Assembly (NCBI RefSeq): GCF_001645105.1
Contig: NZ_LKEG01000060.1
Span: 204 to 44,268, forward strand
Reading direction: 5' to 3'
DNA length: 44,065 nt
Source of the DNA: Pseudomonas marginalis
GTDB taxonomy: Bacteria > Pseudomonadota > Gammaproteobacteria > Pseudomonadales > Pseudomonadaceae
The notes beneath the pieces are model-generated. The model was not told where the DNA came from, searched no databases, and saw only the letters and a list, made by a program, of their open reading frames with translations. Shown here one piece after another: positions 41,078 to 44,065 of this stretch (within the stretch, counting starts at the first letter, position 1; the number at the start of each line of letters is the position of its first letter). Made by a program: the position numbers and the translations under genes.

Positions 41078-41803
41078 ATGAACGCAGCCTTCAACTTCAC
41101 CCACCACCGTATCCTCGTCACCGGCGCCAGCAGCGGCATCGGCCGGGAAATCGCCCTGCAACTGATCGCCAGCGGCGCTGAAGTCTTCGCCCTCGGTCGC
41201 GACGCGCAGGCCCTGGCTCAACTCGGCTGCCACGCCTTGTGCCTGGATATCGCCGACAGCACCGCCCTCGACAAAGCCCTGCAAGCCCTTCCGCCGCTGC
41301 ACGGCCTGGTCAACTGCGCCGGTATCTCGCGCCTGGAGCCCGCCGCCGCGATCAGCGCCGAGGCCTTCGACCAGGTGATGCAGGTCAACGCCCGCGCCGC
41401 CGCCCAGGTCGGCAGCCGCGTGGCGGCGAAAATGATCGAGGCGAACATTGCCGGCAGCATCGTCAATGTCTCCAGCCAGGCCGCACTGGTAGCACTGGAC
41501 GATCACCTCGGCTACTGCGCTTCCAAGGCGGCGCTGGATGCGATCACCCGCGTGCAATGCGCCGAGTGGGGCCGCTTCGGCATTCGCGTTAATAGCGTCA
41601 ACCCCACCGTCACGCTCACGCCGATGGCGGCCATGGCGTGGTCCGACCCGTCCAAGCGCGACCCGGCGCTGGCGGCCATTCCCCTTGGGCGTTTTGCTGA
41701 AACCGTGGAAGTGGCCTTGCCGGTGCTGTTCCTGCTGAGCAGCGCCGCAAGCATGATCAGCGGCGTCAGCCTGCCCATCGACGGCGGCTACACCAGCCGC
41801 TAG
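41078..41803 (+). CDS. Short-chain dehydrogenase, L-xylulose reductase (DCXR)-like
   Basis: This 241-residue SDR has the cofactor loop TGASSGIG (15-22), VNCAGIS near residue 80, and the catalytic Ser132/133 (NVSSQAA), Tyr146 and Lys150 (YCASK). The C-terminal block NPTVTLTPMAAMAWSDPSKRDPALAAIPLGRFAE closely resembles human dicarbonyl/L-xylulose reductase. Such enzymes interconvert ketoses and polyols (xylulose/xylitol), and related enzymes act on D-threitol. I chose the ATG at 41078 because the longer frame crosses the REPIN; the Shine-Dalgarno sequence is weak. It may therefore depend on the upstream transcript or its own promoter. Its stop overlaps that of the LacI gene in CTAG. Confidence 0.9.
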   Translation: MNAAFNFTHHRILVTGASSGIGREIALQLIASGAEVFALGRDAQALAQLGCHALCLDIADSTALDKALQALPPLHGLVNCAGISRLEPAAAISAEAFDQVMQVNARAAAQVGSRVAAKMIEANIAGSIVNVSSQAALVALDDHLGYCASKAALDAITRVQCAEWGRFGIRVNSVNPTVTLTPMAAMAWSDPSKRDPALAAIPLGRFAETVEVALPVLFLLSSAASMISGVSLPIDGGYTSR

Positions 41804-42804
41804 CCGTTTTCCAACTGGCCGGCGATCACCACCTTGTCCCGTGGTTTGTACGGGTCCTCAAGGCGGTCGAGCAGCAGGCGGACCGCGCTGCTGCCGGCCA
41901 GGGACGCATCGTGGGCTACACACGCGATGGGCACGCCGAAGATATCGGCGAAAGGCAGGCGGTCGATGCCGCAGATGGTCAGGCTGTCGTGGGGAATGTT
42001 GTGCATGCGCAACGCGCGCAGCGCGCCGAGGGTGATCAACTGGTTGAAGCCCATGATCGCGTCCGGCGCCGAGTGTTCGGCCAGGTAGTCGAGGGTGTGC
42101 AGGTAGGAGGGCATCAGCGTGTAGTCGCCGGCCTGGACTTCGACGTGCACCTGCGGGTGTTCGGCCAGCACTTCGCGCAGGCCCTTGAGGCGCTCAACGG
42201 TGATGCGTGAATGCTCGGGGCCGGTCAGCACCAGCAGGCGCTTGAGGTCGGGCGTCTGGCGCAACAGATAATGCGCGGCCTGGATGCCGCTGTGGTAGTT
42301 GTCGAGCACCACGCGGCTGAACGGGCTGTCATGGATCGTGCGGTCGAGCAGCACCACCGGCGTCTTGCCGTTGCCCAGGCGCTCGAGGTAGTCGGGCTGG
42401 TAGCTCGGCTCATCCGAGACCGGCGACAGGATTATCCCGGCCACGCGGTAGCCCAGCAGCGTATCCACGGCTTTGCTTTCCAGCTCTTCGAGCTCATCGG
42501 TGTCCACCAGCATGATGGTGTAGCCGTGCTGTTTGGCCTCGCGGGAAATCGCCTTGATCATTTCGCTGTAGAACGGGTTGTCCACCGAGGCGGTAATCAC
42601 GCCGATGATCAGGCTTTCACTGCGCTTGAGGCCACGGGCGAAGGCGTTGGGCACGTAGTCCAGCTCTCGCGCCACTTCGAGAATGCGCGCCAGGGTGGCC
42701 GGCTTGACCAGGTCGGGTTTGCTCAGCGCGCGGGACACCGTGATGGTGGTCATGCCGACTTGTTTGGCGATGTCGCTGATGGTGACGGACTTTTTCTTGT
42801 TCAT
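41800..42804 (-). CDS. LacI family transcriptional repressor
   Basis: This 334-residue regulator has an N-terminal helix-turn-helix (TISDIAKQVGMTTITVSRALSKPDLVKPATLARILEVA), hinge DYVPNAFARGLKR, and a peripla_BP-like effector domain with IIGVITASVDNPFYSEMI, VAGIILSPVSDEPS and VLLDRTIHDSPFSRVVLDN. It is convergent with the polyol operon, and its stop shares CTAG with the SDR stop. It probably represses the operon from the dyad at 34796-34813, and inducer binding would release it. I chose the ATG at 42804 (NKKKSVTIS); the longer frame starts at a GTG without a ribosome site. Confidence 0.93.
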   Translation of the reverse strand: MNKKKSVTISDIAKQVGMTTITVSRALSKPDLVKPATLARILEVARELDYVPNAFARGLKRSESLIIGVITASVDNPFYSEMIKAISREAKQHGYTIMLVDTDELEELESKAVDTLLGYRVAGIILSPVSDEPSYQPDYLERLGNGKTPVVLLDRTIHDSPFSRVVLDNYHSGIQAAHYLLRQTPDLKRLLVLTGPEHSRITVERLKGLREVLAEHPQVHVEVQAGDYTLMPSYLHTLDYLAEHSAPDAIMGFNQLITLGALRALRMHNIPHDSLTICGIDRLPFADIFGVPIACVAHDASLAGSSAVRLLLDRLEDPYKPRDKVVIAGQLENG

Positions 42805-42862
42805 CGGTAAGGCTGCGAAAGGAAACACCCGCAGGCTAGCATGCGCGCAGGCGTAGGGTGAT

Positions 42863-43726
42863 TCAAATCAGCGGGTCCCAGCGCTGCGACCAGTCACTTT
42901 CAGCCTTGACCACTTCGCGCAGCAACGCCAGTGCCTGTTGCAACACCGCCGAATCCCGCGCCCGTGAATACACCAGGAACGTGGGGAAGCTGAACTCCGG
43001 CGCCTTGGGCACACGTTGCATCACGCCGCTGTCCAGGTAGCTTTGCACCACGCGCGTGCGGAAATACCCGGCGCCGCCGTTTTCGAGGATGTACTGTAAC
43101 GCCAGCGGGCCGAGGTTGAAACTCAGCGCGGCACGCGCCTTGTCGGGCAGGGCGGCGTCATGCTGCTGGCGAAAGCCTGGGCCCCAGTCGATATACACGT
43201 AGGGGGCCGGGTTGCTCACCAGTTGCACCAGGATCAGTTTTTCTTCCAGCACTTGCTCCACCTGCAAGCCCGGCCAGTATTGCGGCTGGAACACCAGCGC
43301 GGCGTCGAGTACGCCGAGTTCCAGTTGGCGCAGCAGGTATTCGCCTTCGCGGATTTCGGTGCGCAGGGCGTGTCCGGGGATGTGCTGGCGCAGGGCCTGG
43401 GCCCAGCCGAGCATCAATGGGTTGCACAGGCTGACCTCACCGCCGATGTGCAGCACATTGCGATAGCCATCCGGCAGCGGCAGGTCGCGGCGCGCAGCTT
43501 CCCAGGTTTGCAGCAACTGGTTGGCGTATACCACGAAGGCTTCGCCATCGGCGGTCAGGCGTGCGCCGGCGCGGTTGCGGATGAACAGCGTGCTGCCGAG
43601 CTGGCTTTCCAGGTTTTTCACCCGCGCGGTGATGGCGGTCTGGGTAACGTGCAGTTTCTCGGCTGCGGCGGCCAGGCTGCCGCAGCGGGAGATTTCGAGG
43701 AAGGTGCGTGCCAGTTCGATGTCCAT
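42863..43726 (-). CDS. LysR family transcriptional regulator
   Basis: This 287-residue protein has a LysR helix-turn-helix (DIELARTFLEISRCGSLAAAAEKLHVTQTAITARVKNLESQLG) and an effector-binding domain of normal length. The Gln-Thr-Ala residues of the recognition helix and FIRNRAGARLTADGE are typical of the family. It lies upstream of the LacI gene on the same strand with 58 bases between them, but its target is not clear. Its usual autoregulation would involve the 43727-43777 region, where no clear T-N11-A site was identified. The effector is unknown. Confidence 0.9.
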   Translation of the reverse strand: MDIELARTFLEISRCGSLAAAAEKLHVTQTAITARVKNLESQLGSTLFIRNRAGARLTADGEAFVVYANQLLQTWEAARRDLPLPDGYRNVLHIGGEVSLCNPLMLGWAQALRQHIPGHALRTEIREGEYLLRQLELGVLDAALVFQPQYWPGLQVEQVLEEKLILVQLVSNPAPYVYIDWGPGFRQQHDAALPDKARAALSFNLGPLALQYILENGGAGYFRTRVVQSYLDSGVMQRVPKAPEFSFPTFLVYSRARDSAVLQQALALLREVVKAESDWSQRWDPLI

Positions 43727-43777
43727 GAAGCCCCCGGGGATGAATGGGGGACAGTGTAATGGAATGCGGTTGAAACT

Positions 43778-43873
43778 GTGGGAGGGGGCTAGTCCTTCGG
43801 CTGGCGGCCTGACAGACGACTGCGATTCAAATGTGGGAGGGGGCTTGCTCCCGCCGGCGGCCTGGCAGACGAC
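43778..43873. repeat. Tandem REP pair, GTGGGAGGGGGCTTGC class
   Basis: Two direct copies with a 55-base period: 43778-43820 and 43833-43873. Both contain GTGGGAGGGGGCT and GGCGGCCT followed by CAGACGAC. The first copy has CTAGTCCTTCGGC where the second has TTGCTCCCGCC, so one copy has diverged in its hairpin. No gene overlaps them. Confidence 0.85.
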
Positions 43874-43896
43874 CAGGATGTTGGGTCAGACTGGGT

Positions 43897-44065
43897 ACAT
43901 ATCCGTTATTTGGGTAACGGCTGCTATGGGGTCCGCCCTTACGGCGGGTCACTTTGGAAAAGAGCCCCAAAGTAACCAAAAGGCTCTTGCCCCAACACTC
44001 GGCACCTCGCCTAGGCTCGGTGTGCCCTCACTCCGGCTTGAATCCGTGGGCCGCCGTCATGGGCC
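43897..44065 (+). repeat. Right copy of the end repeat, with the 45-bp direct block
   Basis: 43897-43982 is the inverted partner of bases 1-88, and 44006-44050 is identical to 3802-3846. The intervening part reads GCTCTTGCCCCAACACTCGG. The copy continues to the window end and is probably truncated there. The rest of the 43727-44065 stretch holds only the REP pair above. Confidence 0.85.

Noticed and set aside
1..44065. Transposon or genomic island bounded by the inverted end repeats
   Set aside because: No transposase, integrase or target-site duplication is visible; the repeats look like a dispersed intergenic family.

Overview
The window reads as chromosomal DNA of a Pseudomonas from the P. 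fluorescens group. The evidence is the high GC content, the dense short operons, several classes of REP/REPIN palindromes with the core GTGGGAG or GTGGCGAG, copies of a multicopy intergenic repeat at both ends, and a two-module lipopeptide synthetase with its LuxR regulator and NodT-type outer-membrane protein. That arrangement is the split-locus arrangement of viscosin-group lipopeptide genes. I see no tRNA, rRNA, CRISPR array, transposase or prophage gene.

Layout. (1) 114-3754: hydroxypyruvate/glyoxylate reductase, divergent from a GabT-type aminotransferase, an eroded HAD-fold protein and an Lrp/AsnC regulator. (2) 3891-6946, minus strand: a solute-binding protein, an ABC permease and an NtaA/SnaA/DszA-type flavin monooxygenase, with no ATPase. 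(3) 7050-12443: class C acid phosphatase lipoprotein, small membrane protein with a TTG start, aldo/keto reductase, FetA-FetB exporter, and a PNPOx-fold protein flanked by REP sequences. (4) 12597-21556: LuxR regulator and NodT-type lipoprotein (coupled, minus strand), divergent from a 2073-residue C-A-T-C-A-T synthetase without thioesterase, predicted to load Leu and then a Glu/Gln-like residue. (5) 21769-26721: a degenerate orphan ABC ATPase, then a minus-strand set of Ais-like phosphatase, ArnT and a second ArnT-like glycosyltransferase, probably acting on lipopolysaccharide. (6) 26996-32864: a LolD-like ATPase, FtsX-type permease and AttH/CrtC-like lipoprotein operon, then a secreted protein with a LexA-like box upstream, closed by a clear terminator. 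(7) 32868-34639, minus strand: fatty-acid-hydroxylase (sterol desaturase) family protein coupled to an SMP-30/strictosidine-synthase-like protein. (8) 34850-42804: a polyol uptake and catabolism operon (binding protein, ATPase, permease, zinc dehydrogenase, FGGY kinase, DCXR-like SDR) with a convergent LacI regulator and a LacI-type operator, then a LysR gene.

How the parts fit together. The lipopeptide block makes only the first two residues, so the remaining synthetases and the exporter must lie elsewhere in the genome. The neighbouring ArnT/Ais genes would alter the outer surface of the same cell, and two closely similar sequence blocks precede both arnT and the ais-like gene, suggesting shared control. 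The polyol operon looks self-contained: import, oxidation to a ketose, phosphorylation, and a second oxidoreductase that may interconvert stereoisomeric polyols and ketoses.

The strongest leads are the shared upstream motif of the lipid A genes, the eroded HAD protein, the ABC ATPase lacking its H-loop histidine, the altered epimerisation motif in the second condensation domain, and the inverted repeat at the two ends of the window. I found no clearly new multi-gene system. Domain assignments rest on reading motifs by eye; no database search was run.
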